Source: Selenomonadaceae bacterium (GTDB lineage: Bacteria; Bacillota; Negativicutes; Selenomonadales; Selenomonadaceae). Taken from it: DNA of 64,000 nucleotides. Positions 17,416-25,438 of this stretch are shown one piece after another (the first letter of the stretch is position 1; every line of letters begins with the position of its first letter). The translations under genes and the position numbers were made by a program. The stretch covers positions 62,001-126,000 of the forward strand of contig JAGABT010000017.1 in NCBI GenBank assembly GCA_017614505.1. The letters run 5' to 3'. The notes under the pieces are model-generated. The model searched no databases. It saw nothing but the letters and a program-made list of their open reading frames with translations, and was not told the DNA's origin.

Positions 17416-18258
17416 TCAATCTTTCTTCAAGCCAATGTGAACGATTTTGCCGCGATAGTAAGGCGCAGTCAGCTCAACTCCGGCGGGTTTATCGGCGTTG
17501 GCGGGAATAATTTCGCTGACAGGAACAATCGCCCAGAAAACTACGTCGACCTGACCGCTGGTAAGAGCCGCCGCGCGGGCGCTGCTGTCAACCTGCACGA
17601 GTTCGATATTTTTGCCGAGGAGTCTGCCAATTTCCGCCAGCACAGCGGTATTAAAGCCGGCAGCTTTTCCGTCCGCGCGAACCAAATCCAGCGGCGGGAG
17701 GTCGCCGGTTATGGCAACCTTAATCGTATCAGCGCCAGGAATATTCGCAATGTCGACGGCTGGCGGTTCGGTATCGCCCTTCAGATTGTTAATATATTCG
17801 CGCGTGAGATTATCGAGCAAGCCGCTTTCGCGCATTTCGGAAAGGGCGCCGTCAATTTCGGTGCGGAGTACAACGTCATTTTCGCGCATGGCGAGGCAAA
17901 ACGCGTCGATAAATTCCAGCGTGTGCCCTTCCAGCACTTCGATTTTGGGATTGCGCGCGATAAGATAATTCGAGACGCAAAGATAGGTACTGACTTCGTC
18001 GATTTGACCGGATTCAAGCGCCATCTGCATTGAGTTCAGATTGTCGAAGTAAACGACTTCATGCGGGAGGGTGTTTATGTTAAAGGTCTCGAAAATTTTT
18101 TCCATGAAGACGTTAAATTCTTTCTCGCTGGCGTTGAGGTAGCGGAGCATACCAATTTTGATAGCGTTGGGTTCGGTTTTAGTTTCGCCGCCGCCGCAGC
18201 CCGCCATTACCAGCAGGCTGAGCGTTAGCATGAGCAGCAGAAATTTTTTCAAGTTCAT
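17416..18258 (-). CDS. Amino-acid-binding lipoprotein (family 3), copy 2
   Basis: 280 residues. The signal peptide ends in a lipobox (LLVMAGCGGG, Cys at about residue 21). The mature protein has the two-lobe SBP family 3 pattern with GDLPPLDLVRADGKAAGFN and the later region VQVDSSARAAALTSGQVDVVFW. It delivers an amino acid to the permease encoded directly downstream. It is clearly a paralogue of the next gene upstream (18275-19126), sharing the order of motifs and an unusual N-terminal lobe (IGMLRYLNASE... versus IGTIKYLNVTE...). Confidence 0.92.
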   Translation of the reverse strand: MNLKKFLLLMLTLSLLVMAGCGGGETKTEPNAIKIGMLRYLNASEKEFNVFMEKIFETFNINTLPHEVVYFDNLNSMQMALESGQIDEVSTYLCVSNYLIARNPKIEVLEGHTLEFIDAFCLAMRENDVVLRTEIDGALSEMRESGLLDNLTREYINNLKGDTEPPAVDIANIPGADTIKVAITGDLPPLDLVRADGKAAGFNTAVLAEIGRLLGKNIELVQVDSSARAAALTSGQVDVVFWAIVPVSEIIPANADKPAGVELTAPYYRGKIVHIGLKKD

Positions 18259-18274
18259 TTAGATTACGCCTCGC

Positions 18275-19126
18275 TTATTTTTTCAACTGAATGTGAACGA
18301 TTTCGTCACGGAAGTAGGGCGTGGAAACTTCAACGCCTTCGGGCTTGTCAATGTCTATGGGCATATCTGCGGAAGCGGGAACGACTGCCCAGAAGGAAAC
18401 ATCAATCTGGTTGGACGTGAGTGCGGCGGCGCGGCTGGCGCTGTCGATTTGCACGATTTCAATATTTCTGTTGAGGCGCTTGCCAAGTTCAGCGAGCATA
18501 GCGGTATTAAAGCCGGCAACTTGTCCGTTAGCCAGAACGAGGTCGAGCGGCGGCAGGTCGCCGGTCACGCCAATTTTCAGCGTCTCAGCGCCGTCAATTT
18601 TTTCAATCGTGACTGCGGGCGGATCTTCGGCGCCTTTAAGGTCGGTGATATAAGTTTTGACAAGACTGTCGAGCGTGCCGTCATCTTTCATGGCGCCGAG
18701 CGCGGCGTCGATTTTATTCTTGAGTTCGGCGTCAGCAGCGCGCATTGCGAAGCAGAAATTATCGGAAAGGTGCGCGGGATTGTGTCCCCCAGCGATTTCA
18801 ACTTTCGGGTTGCGGGCGATAAGATAATCTGCGACACATTTGTAAGTACTTGCCTCTTCGACGCTGCCGGATTCGAGCCCCATCTGCAGGAGCGGCAGGC
18901 TGTCATAGAAAGTTGTGGCGTGCGTCGACAGCTTGATATTTGCCTCTTCCTCGGCTTTCTTAATAAGTTCGTCCATCGTCGTTTCGGTAACGTTCAGGTA
19001 CTTAATCGTACCAATTTTAATGTCCTCGGAATTTTGCGCGGGAGTAGAGCCGCCGCCGCAGCCGGTGAAGAGCGCGGCAGCCATTACGCAGGTTGCTAAT
19101 ACGCTGGCGCCTTTTTTCAAGTTCAT
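18275..19126 (-). CDS. Amino-acid-binding lipoprotein (family 3), copy 1
   Basis: 283 residues with lipobox LFTGCGGG. The mature protein contains GDLPPLDLVLANGQVAGFN and VQIDSASRAAALTSNQIDVSFW, the SBP family 3 core. ATG 19126 has AAAGGAGA eight bases upstream; the frame is open further upstream, but that stretch spans the promoter. The gene is first in the operon and a tandem duplicate of 17416-18258. The two may widen substrate range or differ in affinity (inference). Confidence 0.92.
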   Translation of the reverse strand: MNLKKGASVLATCVMAAALFTGCGGGSTPAQNSEDIKIGTIKYLNVTETTMDELIKKAEEEANIKLSTHATTFYDSLPLLQMGLESGSVEEASTYKCVADYLIARNPKVEIAGGHNPAHLSDNFCFAMRAADAELKNKIDAALGAMKDDGTLDSLVKTYITDLKGAEDPPAVTIEKIDGAETLKIGVTGDLPPLDLVLANGQVAGFNTAMLAELGKRLNRNIEIVQIDSASRAAALTSNQIDVSFWAVVPASADMPIDIDKPEGVEVSTPYFRDEIVHIQLKK

Positions 19127-19166
19127 TTTAGAATCTCCTTTCAAGCGGAAAAAATTTTTACGCTGA

Positions 19167-19194
19167 ATTATATCACGAATGCCACGTAAAGCAA
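19167..19194 (-). promoter_or_regulatory. Promoter of amino-acid ABC operon
   Basis: On the minus strand, TTGCTT (19194-19189) and a perfect TATAAT (19172-19167) are 16 bp apart, with a TG one base before the -10 (extended -10). Confidence 0.75.
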
Positions 19195-19379
19195 ACTTTT
19201 GCGTAAAAAAAACTGCCCCCATGCTGGGAGCGTTGGAAAATTTTCAGCGGTTCCTGACAATTTCCGCCAGAACTTCAAGCAAGCGCGCCTGCAGTTCGCG
19301 GTTTTTAGTCAGCAAATCATAAACGCCGTCCTGTGACAGAACGCCGCGCTTTAAATCTTTTGGTATTTTACCGGCTTTT

Positions 19380-20009
19380 TCAGTACCCCAAACCTGTGAG
19401 CCAGTTATTAACTTTTTCGCGGACGGCGTCGGGCTTATCCTGACAATCTTTGCCGCGAATACCAATTCCTTCGCGCACCTTCGAGCCGCGCGCGTGGTCG
19501 GAAATTTCGCTTTCCTTGCCCGTCATGTATTCGCCGGCGGACGTGCAGAACGGAATTATCGTCTTGCCACGGAAGTCCTGATTCTCAAGGAAAGTGTAGA
19601 CCGGCATTGGCATATCGCTCCAGAAAATTGGATACCCGAGGAAAATCACGTCGTACTGGTCGAGATTTTTGACGTAGGAAACAATTTCGGGGCGGGCGTT
19701 TTCAGCCTTTTCCTGCTTGGCGACTTCAGTGCATTCTTTGTACTCGAACGGGTATTCCTTGACCGGCTTAATTTCGAACATATCGGCGCCGGTTTTTTTA
19801 GCTATCATCTCGGCGGCGATTTTGGTATTGCCCTTCTCGATAATGCCAACTTCAAAATTGTCGCCCGCGCGCGAAAAATATGCCACGAGAATTTTGGAAG
19901 TCGGCACAGCCTGTGCCTGAACAGACGCGTCTTTTTTTTCTGTTATGCCGCCGCAGCCCGCCAGCCATATCGCCGCCAGCGCTATCAGCAGCGCGAAAAA
20001 TTTTTTCAA
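19380..20009 (-). CDS. Lipoprotein flavodoxin
   Basis: About 209 residues. A signal peptide with lipobox (IWLAGCGG) precedes a flavodoxin fold: KILVAYFSRAGDN is the phosphate-binding loop for FMN, LDQYDVIFLGYPIFWSDMP and IIPFCTSAGEYM are the two flavin-contact regions. It is probably a membrane-anchored FMN electron carrier outside the cytoplasm. TTG 20009 is preceded by GAGGTGA; an earlier in-frame start would lie inside the upstream SDR gene. It is 10 bases downstream of the SDR and likely cotranscribed. Confidence 0.9.
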   Translation of the reverse strand: MKKFFALLIALAAIWLAGCGGITEKKDASVQAQAVPTSKILVAYFSRAGDNFEVGIIEKGNTKIAAEMIAKKTGADMFEIKPVKEYPFEYKECTEVAKQEKAENARPEIVSYVKNLDQYDVIFLGYPIFWSDMPMPVYTFLENQDFRGKTIIPFCTSAGEYMTGKESEISDHARGSKVREGIGIRGKDCQDKPDAVREKVNNWLTGLGY

Positions 20010-20019
20010 TAAAATCACC

Positions 20020-20853
20020 TCAGTGAGTTTTTTTGAGATACTGCAAATCGCCGTAGAAATAGCTGGCAGTGGTGCCGCCGTCAATGAGAAAATCTGCGCC
20101 GGAAATAAATCTGCCACGACTGCTCATAATAAATTCCGCCAAATCGCCGACTTCATCAGGACAACCAGCACGACCGGCGGGACTGGCTTCGAGCATTTTG
20201 CGATAGCCTTCGCCGCGCGGACCTTTGAGCTCGTCGTTTGCCAGCGGCGTAATGATAACGCCAGGGCTGATAGCGTTGACAGTGGCGCCGCGCTTGCCCC
20301 AGCGGCTTGCTTCGTACATGACGCGCAGGCAATTTCCGCGTTTAGCATATTGGTACGCGCGGAGTGTATCGGTAATTTCCTTGAGGAAGGGCAGATTCAA
20401 AAGTTCCTCGGTGGGCGCGGTTGCCAGCGCGGTATTCTGTTCCTCAGGCAGCGCAGGGAGCCTGTGACCGGACTGCGAAGAAATTATTACGCCGGAGCCG
20501 CCGTCCGCAATTATCTTGCCAAATTCTTCAAGGAATACCGCCGTGCCGTACAGGTCGACTTTCAAAATGGCTGAAACCGGCGCCTGCGACGGCGAAACTC
20601 CCGCCGCGTTGATGACGTTCTTAACTGCGCCGAATTTCTGAGCATGCTCCACCAGCGCCAGAATCGATTCGCGCGAAGAAATGTCAACCGCGATTGTCGA
20701 AACTTCAAAGCCGGCGTCTTCCAGTATTTTCGCCGCAGAATCTGCCGATTCCTGCCGCAGGTCGCCCAGTACGACGTGCCTGCCAGCGCCAACGCGCCGC
20801 GCTATCGCCTGCCCAATTCCTCCACTGCCTACCAAAACTACTACGTCTTTCAT
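20020..20853 (-). CDS. Short-chain dehydrogenase/reductase
   Basis: 277 residues, classical SDR. The nucleotide-binding motif is degenerate but recognisable at the N-terminus (VVLVGSGGIGQAIARRV), NAAG is at about residue 90, catalytic Ser lies in ISSQSGH, YxxxK is YQYAK near residue 170, and PGVIITPL follows. Substrate unknown. The start has GGAGGTAATTGTT upstream and the gene has its own promoter at 20883-20911. A lipoprotein flavodoxin follows, which hints at a redox pair. Confidence 0.9.
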   Translation of the reverse strand: MKDVVVLVGSGGIGQAIARRVGAGRHVVLGDLRQESADSAAKILEDAGFEVSTIAVDISSRESILALVEHAQKFGAVKNVINAAGVSPSQAPVSAILKVDLYGTAVFLEEFGKIIADGGSGVIISSQSGHRLPALPEEQNTALATAPTEELLNLPFLKEITDTLRAYQYAKRGNCLRVMYEASRWGKRGATVNAISPGVIITPLANDELKGPRGEGYRKMLEASPAGRAGCPDEVGDLAEFIMSSRGRFISGADFLIDGGTTASYFYGDLQYLKKTH

Positions 20854-20882
20854 AACAATTACCTCCGAGAACTTTTGATTTA

Positions 20883-20911
20883 ATTATAAACAATCCCGCG
20901 CGTCGAATCAA
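20883..20911 (-). promoter_or_regulatory. Promoter of SDR-flavodoxin operon
   Basis: Minus-strand TTGATT (20911-20906) and TATAAT (20888-20883) with 17-bp spacing. Confidence 0.75.
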
Positions 20912-20946
20912 TTCCTGATTTTTTATAGCGCTATGAGTTCTGCGCA

Positions 20947-20975
20947 TAAAAAAAGCCACCGCGCGAAACGGTGAC
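20947..20975 (-). terminator. Terminator after the UDG-like gene
   Basis: On the minus strand GTCACCG and CGGTGGC (20975-20969 and 20961-20955) pair around TTTCGCG and are followed by a T run. Confidence 0.8.
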
Positions 20976-20999
20976 TTGAAAAATTCGCTCAATAAAAAT

Positions 21000-22004
21000 C
21001 TATTTTGCCGGAGCCGGAGCCTCAGGCTTAGCAGGCGCCGGAGCCGGAGCCGCAGGTTTAGCGCTCGCGGCTGCCTTAGCTTTAGCGGCGGCGTTTTTCT
21101 GCCCGAAAACTTTGAACGCGGCGCGCGTAATTTCGCGGACGGCGTAATAGTTAATCGTGTTGGAAGAGAGCGTGCCGACGAATTGCGCGGGCGACCACAT
21201 CCGAAAGACCAGTTTGTTATTCCAGGTGTAGGCGAATTTGGCAAGGGGCTTGAGCTCGTCGAAATAAAAAGCGCGGGGCGTCAGTATGCGCGGCTGCTTT
21301 TCCTGCCCGTCAGCAGCGGCGGCCTCTTCGCCAGCATTTTCCTGCGCGGCAGCTTCCGCAGCGGGAACTTCGGGCGCAAGAGTTTCGGGCGCGGGAACTG
21401 CTTCTGGCGCGGGAACTGCTTCGGGATTCTGATCGCCTGGTTTTGGGCGCTTACCGGCGAGGAAAAAGAAATTATCGCATAAAAGAATTACATTGGCGTT
21501 GATAATTTCCAGCTCGCGGCGAATTTCGGCGTAGTCGGCGTTGGCGAAGTTTTTCACGATAGAATAATTCGGACGGAGCTGCCCGTCGCTCTTTTTGATG
21601 TTGACGATGGCGATTGAGCGAATCAAATCGTCTTTTACCGCCATAACTTCTTTTTTGACGTAGGTCGTGGGCGCGGCGGCGAAGGCGTCATTCACAGCTT
21701 TCGTCCAGACGGCGAGCTTGAACATGAACTTCGAGAATGAGCCCTTTTCGTTCCATTCGGCGGCGACATCGTGACCTTCGGGGTATTTTTCAAGGTCGGT
21801 GTAGCCGCTCGCTTCGTGCAGGACAAAGCAAATGCGAACCTTCTGCTTTTTCCAGTTGTCGAAGTTGACGATACCGTCGCGGACGAATTTGCCGTAGGGC
21901 GCCTCGTGATCCATGAAGTACGGACCTTCCTGCGAAATATTTTCCGCGTGTTTTTTAGCCCACTCGTCGAAAAGTTTTTCAAGTGCAGGTGGCTGATGAC
22001 CCAT
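21000..22004 (-). CDS. Uracil-DNA-glycosylase-superfamily-like protein with Ala/Pro-rich insert
   Basis: 334 residues. The first 180 residues have the layout of UDG-superfamily proteins of unknown substrate: RICFVLHEASGYTDL near residue 58, IAIVNIKKSDG near 135, then ELEIINANVILLCDN. No classical GxDPGPN or terminal HPSP motif is evident, so enzymatic activity is doubtful. Residues about 185-240 are a low-complexity E/P/A/V stretch with the repeat PAPEAVPAPE, and the last 35 residues are also Ala/Pro/Lys-rich; together they look like flexible linkers. ATG 22004 has AAAGGAGTGA upstream and a promoter at 22038-22065. Confidence 0.55.
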   Translation of the reverse strand: MGHQPPALEKLFDEWAKKHAENISQEGPYFMDHEAPYGKFVRDGIVNFDNWKKQKVRICFVLHEASGYTDLEKYPEGHDVAAEWNEKGSFSKFMFKLAVWTKAVNDAFAAAPTTYVKKEVMAVKDDLIRSIAIVNIKKSDGQLRPNYSIVKNFANADYAEIRRELEIINANVILLCDNFFFLAGKRPKPGDQNPEAVPAPEAVPAPETLAPEVPAAEAAAQENAGEEAAAADGQEKQPRILTPRAFYFDELKPLAKFAYTWNNKLVFRMWSPAQFVGTLSSNTINYYAVREITRAAFKVFGQKNAAAKAKAAASAKPAAPAPAPAKPEAPAPAK

Positions 22005-22037
22005 AAATAATCACTCCTTTAATTTCAGCAGCGTTAA

Positions 22038-22065
22038 TTTTTACACAAACCGCGCGTTACGTCAA
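22038..22065 (-). promoter_or_regulatory. Promoter of UDG-like gene
   Basis: Minus-strand TTGACG (22065-22060) and TAAAAA (22043-22038), 16-bp spacing. Confidence 0.55.
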
Positions 22066-22073
22066 GCGAAAAA

Positions 22074-23729
22074 TTATTCATCGAGCTCAGCATAAAGCGC
22101 GTCGATTTCCGCCAGCTTGGCTTCGTGCGCCGCCGCCAGTTCTGCCAGTCGCGCTGGTTCCGATGCCGAATTTATTTCCCGCTCCAGCATTTTCAGTTCC
22201 ATTTCCGCCATTTTTATCTGCGCTTCGAGTTTTTCAAGCTGCTGCTCAGATTTTTCCTGCTGTCTGGAAGTTTTCACCGGCGCGGGCTTTGGCTTTGAGA
22301 CTGGCTTGGAAATTTTTTCCGGCTTTGGCAAAACTGGCGCGGGGCGGTCTTCAAATTCGATAACGCGGCTGGTTACGGCGTCCAATAAATATCTGTCGTG
22401 CGTGACGATTAAAATTGTGCCGTCGAATTCGCGCAGTGCAGATTCAATCGCCTCTCGCGCGGGCAAATCCAGATGATTCGTCGGCTCGTCCAGAATCAGG
22501 AAGTTGGCGCCGGTAAGAATAAGTTTAGCAAGAGCGACGCGCGTTTTTTCTCCCCCAGACATATCGGCGATTGGCTTTTCGACAACCTGCGCGAACAAAT
22601 CCAGCCGCGCGAGGGCGGAGCGCGCCTGCTCAATGTTCAAGCCGAAATTGTTTATGAGTTCCTCAATGGCGGTGGAATTTTCGTTAAGTTCCTCGTGTCC
22701 CTGCGAAAGGTAGCCGACCTTGACGCGGTTGCCGATTTTGACGCTGCCGCTGTCCGCGCGCAAATCGCCGACGATAATTTTGAGCAGCGTGGATTTGCCA
22801 ATGCCGTTGCGCCCGATTAAGCCGACCTTCTCGCCCTTGCGAATTTCGGCGCTGAAATTTTTGATAATGCCCTTGAAATTAATTCTGTCGAGAATCAGCA
22901 CGCGGTTGGCGGATTCGTCGGCTTCGCCCAGCCGGAGCTTGACAGATTCTTCAGCGGGCGGTTTTTCAAGGCGCTCCATTTTGTCAAGCTTAATCTGGCG
23001 ACTGCGGGCGCGCTTAGCCGTAGACGCGCGGACTTTATTGCGCCGCACAAATTCTTCGAGCTTCGCAATTTCTTCCTGCTGTTTCTCGTAGGCTTTAAGC
23101 TGAAACTCGCGCTGTTCCTTTTTAAGCTGGACGAATTTCTCATAGTTCGCATTGTAAACCGTCGCGCGGCAATTTTCCATGTCAACGATTTTATCAACGC
23201 AGTTTTGGAGGAAGTGGCGGTCGTGCGTGACGGCGATGACGGTGTAGCGGTAATTCTTCAGAAAATCTTCCAGAAAATCTATGGCATAAATGTCGAGGTG
23301 GTTGGTAGGCTCGTCCAGAATCAGAACGCGCGGCTCGTCCAGCAGCGATTTAGCCAGCGCGATTTTGGCAGTTTCGCCGCCGCTGAACTCGTTCGGATTT
23401 TTGGCAAGCTCGGATTCCTTGAAGCCCAGACCGAATAAAATTTTCCGCGCCTGAAATTCCTCAACGCCGACGCTCAGCATTTCCGCCAGCAGCGTTGGTT
23501 TCTCAAACTGCGGGATTTGCTCGGCGTAGCCAATATCTTCCTTGCGCAAGCCGCTGATAGTTCCGCCTTCAAATTCCTCGGCGCCAATCAGAATCTTAAT
23601 CAGCGTGGACTTGCCCGCGCCGTTTTTGCCTACGATACCAATTTTCTCGCCGTCCGCAATTTTGAAACTCACGTCCGAAAAAATCAGCCGCTCGCCGTAA
23701 AATTTCGTAACCTTATCAAGCTGAATCAT
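22074..23729 (-). CDS. ABC-F family ATPase (translation factor type)
   Basis: 551 residues with two ABC domains and no membrane segments. Walker A motifs are GKNGAGKSTL (near 37) and GRNGIGKSTL (near 330); signatures are EFSGGETAK and MSGGEKTR; Walker B sequences both end LILDEPTNHLD, the ABC-F hallmark. A charged interdomain linker (about 215-290) and a C-terminal coiled coil (about 465-551) follow. Members act on the ribosome E-site in translation or antibiotic protection; the subtype (Uup/YdiF-like) is uncertain. Confidence 0.93.
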   Translation of the reverse strand: MIQLDKVTKFYGERLIFSDVSFKIADGEKIGIVGKNGAGKSTLIKILIGAEEFEGGTISGLRKEDIGYAEQIPQFEKPTLLAEMLSVGVEEFQARKILFGLGFKESELAKNPNEFSGGETAKIALAKSLLDEPRVLILDEPTNHLDIYAIDFLEDFLKNYRYTVIAVTHDRHFLQNCVDKIVDMENCRATVYNANYEKFVQLKKEQREFQLKAYEKQQEEIAKLEEFVRRNKVRASTAKRARSRQIKLDKMERLEKPPAEESVKLRLGEADESANRVLILDRINFKGIIKNFSAEIRKGEKVGLIGRNGIGKSTLLKIIVGDLRADSGSVKIGNRVKVGYLSQGHEELNENSTAIEELINNFGLNIEQARSALARLDLFAQVVEKPIADMSGGEKTRVALAKLILTGANFLILDEPTNHLDLPAREAIESALREFDGTILIVTHDRYLLDAVTSRVIEFEDRPAPVLPKPEKISKPVSKPKPAPVKTSRQQEKSEQQLEKLEAQIKMAEMELKMLEREINSASEPARLAELAAAHEAKLAEIDALYAELDE

Positions 23730-23733
23730 AATT

Positions 23734-23985
23734 TCACTTCAAATAGTTCAGATAAATTATCAGTCCGACAATTCCAGGGATACCGAAAACGCCCGCAATC
23801 AGGCAGTTCAGAAATGTCAGCTTGATTGTAAAAAATCCGAGGAAGTTGAAAATGTACAGCATAATCGCGCCAATGATGCTGTTTTTCAGCAGCCAGAACG
23901 GCAGCGCAACCAGTTTTATCAGCGCGAAAATAATTATTATGCCGATAATCGGCGCGATAAAAACTTCAAGACCCATGTTTTTCAT
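23734..23985 (-). CDS. BofA family small membrane protein
   Basis: 83 residues with three hydrophobic segments: IAPIIGIIIIFALIKLVALP, IGAIMLYIFNFLGFF and NCLIAGVFGIPGIVGLIIYL. The closing 'GVFGIPGIVGLI' pattern matches pro-sigma-K processing inhibitor BofA. In Bacillus BofA restrains the SpoIVFB protease during sporulation. AAAGGAG lies before ATG 23985. It follows the ABC-F gene's opposite end by 4 bases on the same strand. In many Firmicutes bofA sits right after recR; here the two are 2 kb apart and not adjacent. Confidence 0.75.
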   Translation of the reverse strand: MKNMGLEVFIAPIIGIIIIFALIKLVALPFWLLKNSIIGAIMLYIFNFLGFFTIKLTFLNCLIAGVFGIPGIVGLIIYLNYLK

Positions 23986-24069
23986 AGTAGCTCCTTTCAG
24001 ACAGGCTGAAATCCTGCGCGGAGTATTATACCACATTTCGTTGACGGCGGAAAATTTTTTTGCTAGACT

Positions 24070-24098
24070 CTTAATGAATTTCGGAATCCTGCGTATAA
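24070..24098 (+). promoter_or_regulatory. GG-family promoter, copy A
   Basis: CTTAAT at 24070-24075, 17 bp, GTATAA at 24093-24098, with the internal block ATCC and GC just before the -10. The same arrangement precedes four other double-glycine genes in the window. Confidence 0.7.
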
Positions 24099-24127
24099 GC
24101 TACAAAAACACGAAAGGAATGATAACA

Positions 24128-24280
24128 ATGGCAGACGAAAAGAAAATCAATGACGAAGTTATGAGCGACGACGAACTCGAAGGCGTTGCGGGCGGAGCAG
24201 GCGAACCGTATGGTGGTATCGACACAGACCCCGCTGCAAATCAGCTTGGTGCTGCGAAAATTTGGCCTAGGATTAGATAA
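24128..24280 (+). CDS. Double-glycine-leader peptide A
   Basis: 50 residues. The leader MADEKKINDEV then MSDDELEGVAGG (23 residues) ends in Gly-Gly, matching the leader type cut by C39-peptidase ABC transporters and used by bacteriocins and many RiPP precursors. The 27-residue core AGEPYGGIDTDPAANQLGAA... is hydrophilic, without Cys. AAAGGAATGATAACA precedes ATG. It has its own family promoter and a terminator at 24320. It is the shortest member of the family and lacks the roughly 80-residue C-terminal region of the others, so it may be truncated or a true peptide signal. Modification or export genes are not in the window. Confidence 0.75.
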   Translation: MADEKKINDEVMSDDELEGVAGGAGEPYGGIDTDPAANQLGAAKIWPRIR

Positions 24281-24319
24281 CCAAAAAAAACTCGGCGGAC
24301 GGTCGCAATCGTCAAAAAA

Positions 24320-24349
24320 GCCCTTCGGCGCGCGGTCGGAGGGCTTTTT
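24320..24349 (+). terminator. Terminator after peptide A
   Basis: GCCCT (24320-24324) pairs with AGGGC (24340-24344), followed by TTTTTC. The upstream sequence CGGTCGCAATCGTCAAAAAA recurs before the terminator at 25794. Confidence 0.8.
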
Positions 24350-24351
24350 CG

Positions 24352-24380
24352 TTGCCAAAACAAAATTTTTCTGCTAAAAT
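24352..24380 (+). promoter_or_regulatory. Promoter of RelB/YoeB-type module
   Basis: TTGCCA (24352-24357) and TAAAAT (24375-24380), 17-bp spacing, directly after the terminator of peptide A. Confidence 0.65.
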
Positions 24381-24398
24381 GCAGTCGAGGTGATAAAA

Positions 24399-24638
24399 AT
24401 GACGGAGACGATGAGTTTTACGGTTGACAGCGAAGATGTAAAGACTTTTGAAGAAAAAACCGGCTTGAAATTTGTTGACGGCATTAAACTGTTAATGGAT
24501 AACCTTAAATACGGCGGGGAATTTGGACTTGACCCGTTCTGGAGCGAAGAAAACCAAAGCCTGCTGAGAAAAATTTACGAAGATGTCAAACACGGTCGCA
24601 ATATGCACGAACATGAATTGATTGAGGTCGACGAATGA
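24399..24638 (+). CDS. RelB/DinJ-like antitoxin
   Basis: 79 residues. The start MTETMSFTVDSEDVKTFEEKTGL is a short beta strand plus helix, as in RelB/Phd-type DNA-binding antitoxins, and the acidic C-terminus (EHELIEVDE) would wrap the toxin. GAGGTGA at 24387-24393 selects ATG 24399 over GTG 24390. The stop overlaps the toxin ATG (ATGA), the usual coupling for type II modules. Expected to neutralise the toxin and repress its own promoter. Confidence 0.8.
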   Translation: MTETMSFTVDSEDVKTFEEKTGLKFVDGIKLLMDNLKYGGEFGLDPFWSEENQSLLRKIYEDVKHGRNMHEHELIEVDE

Positions 24639-24898
24639 AACTTTTATGGCATGATACAGCATGGGCGGATTATCGGTATTGGCAGACGCAGGACAAGAAG
24701 ACGCTGAAGCGGATAAATAATCTGCTGCAGGACATAGACCGAAACGGCTATAACTGCACAGGCAAGCCGGAGCCGTTAAAAGGTAACTTTTCAGGTTGGT
24801 GGAGTGTCCGAATCGATGAAAAAAACCGTTTGATATTCAAAATCGATGGTGAAATTTTGGAAATATATCAATGTGGTACACATTACGACGACAAATAA
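24635..24898 (+). CDS. yoeB: Txe/YoeB family mRNA interferase toxin
   Basis: 87 residues, full length for YoeB. Visible hallmarks are W5HDTAWADYRYW, LKRINNLLQDIDRN, GKPEPLKGNFSGWWSVRID, NRLIFKI and the C-terminal CGTHYDD, containing the catalytic Glu, Arg and His/Tyr positions of the family. YoeB cleaves mRNA in the ribosomal A site. The module lies between two double-glycine-leader genes and has its own promoter and terminator. Confidence 0.92.
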   Translation: MKLLWHDTAWADYRYWQTQDKKTLKRINNLLQDIDRNGYNCTGKPEPLKGNFSGWWSVRIDEKNRLIFKIDGEILEIYQCGTHYDDK

Positions 24899-24901
24899 CT
24901 A

Positions 24902-24936
24902 AAAAAGACCCTTCGGCAATGCGTCGGAGGGTTTTC
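24902..24936 (+). terminator. Terminator after yoeB
   Basis: ACCCT (24908-24912) pairs with AGGGT (24928-24932) with further CG pairs inside, followed by TTTTC. Confidence 0.7.
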
Positions 24937-24968
24937 GTCTGACGGCGGAAAAAATTTTTCGAGCGGCG

Positions 24969-24997
24969 CTTAACATTTTGGGAGTCCAAGCGTATAA
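24969..24997 (+). promoter_or_regulatory. GG-family promoter, copy B
   Basis: CTTAAC (24969-24974), 17 bp, GTATAA (24992-24997) with TCC and GC in the same internal positions as the other copies. Confidence 0.7.
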
Positions 24998-25019
24998 TCT
25001 ACAAAGGAGGCGAATTGCA

Positions 25020-25367
25020 ATGGCGGAAGACAAATTCGCGGACGAAACCATGAGCGACGAAGAACTTGAAGGCGTTGCTGGCGGAAATTGCTACGAATCG
25101 GCTGACGACAGCCGTTTTCTTAACAGTTTGAACGGTTCAACCGACCGTTATGGAGAAAGAAGAATTGCGTTTACTCCTGGAACATCAATCGAAGAAGAAA
25201 TTCAGCGCGGTTGGAAAACTGTCGGGATTGATTTTGAATGGAGAGGCGGCGGCAACATCGGTAATCATTATCGCCTTAACGGTAGAGAAATTTCGCAGGA
25301 ACAGGCGCGTCAGCACGCAATGAAAGTCACCGGCAAGCAAATGACCGAATCCGACTGGAAATGGTAA
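25020..25367 (+). CDS. Double-glycine-leader protein B
   Basis: 115 residues. Leader MAEDKFADET then MSDEELEGVAGG ends in Gly-Gly at residue 22. The 93-residue remainder starts NCYESADDSRFL and contains GWKTVGIDFEWRGGG, NHYRLNGREISQEQA, a layout shared with protein F at 25439 ('GWAKAGI', 'YFKDGKEISRSEA'). AAAGGAGG precedes ATG 25020. The core is longer than most bacteriocins. Function unknown; the leader suggests cleavage and export by a C39-type transporter. Confidence 0.75.
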   Translation: MAEDKFADETMSDEELEGVAGGNCYESADDSRFLNSLNGSTDRYGERRIAFTPGTSIEEEIQRGWKTVGIDFEWRGGGNIGNHYRLNGREISQEQARQHAMKVTGKQMTESDWKW

Positions 25368-25438
25368 AAAATTCCCTCGGCAACTCTATCGAAAGGAGGT
25401 GAATTGCAAGGGCGGAAGACAAATTCGCGGACGAAACC

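Noticed and set aside
19244..19465. Small minus-strand frame after the flavodoxin (ends VYDLLTKNRELQARLLEVLAEIVRNR)
   Set aside because: The end looks helical and protein-like, but the only starts lie inside the flavodoxin gene in another frame and lack a ribosome binding site. Possibly a remnant; not supported as a gene.
24399..24898. RelB/YoeB pair as evidence of a plasmid or phage region
   Set aside because: Such modules are common in chromosomes, and no replication, mobilisation or phage gene is nearby.
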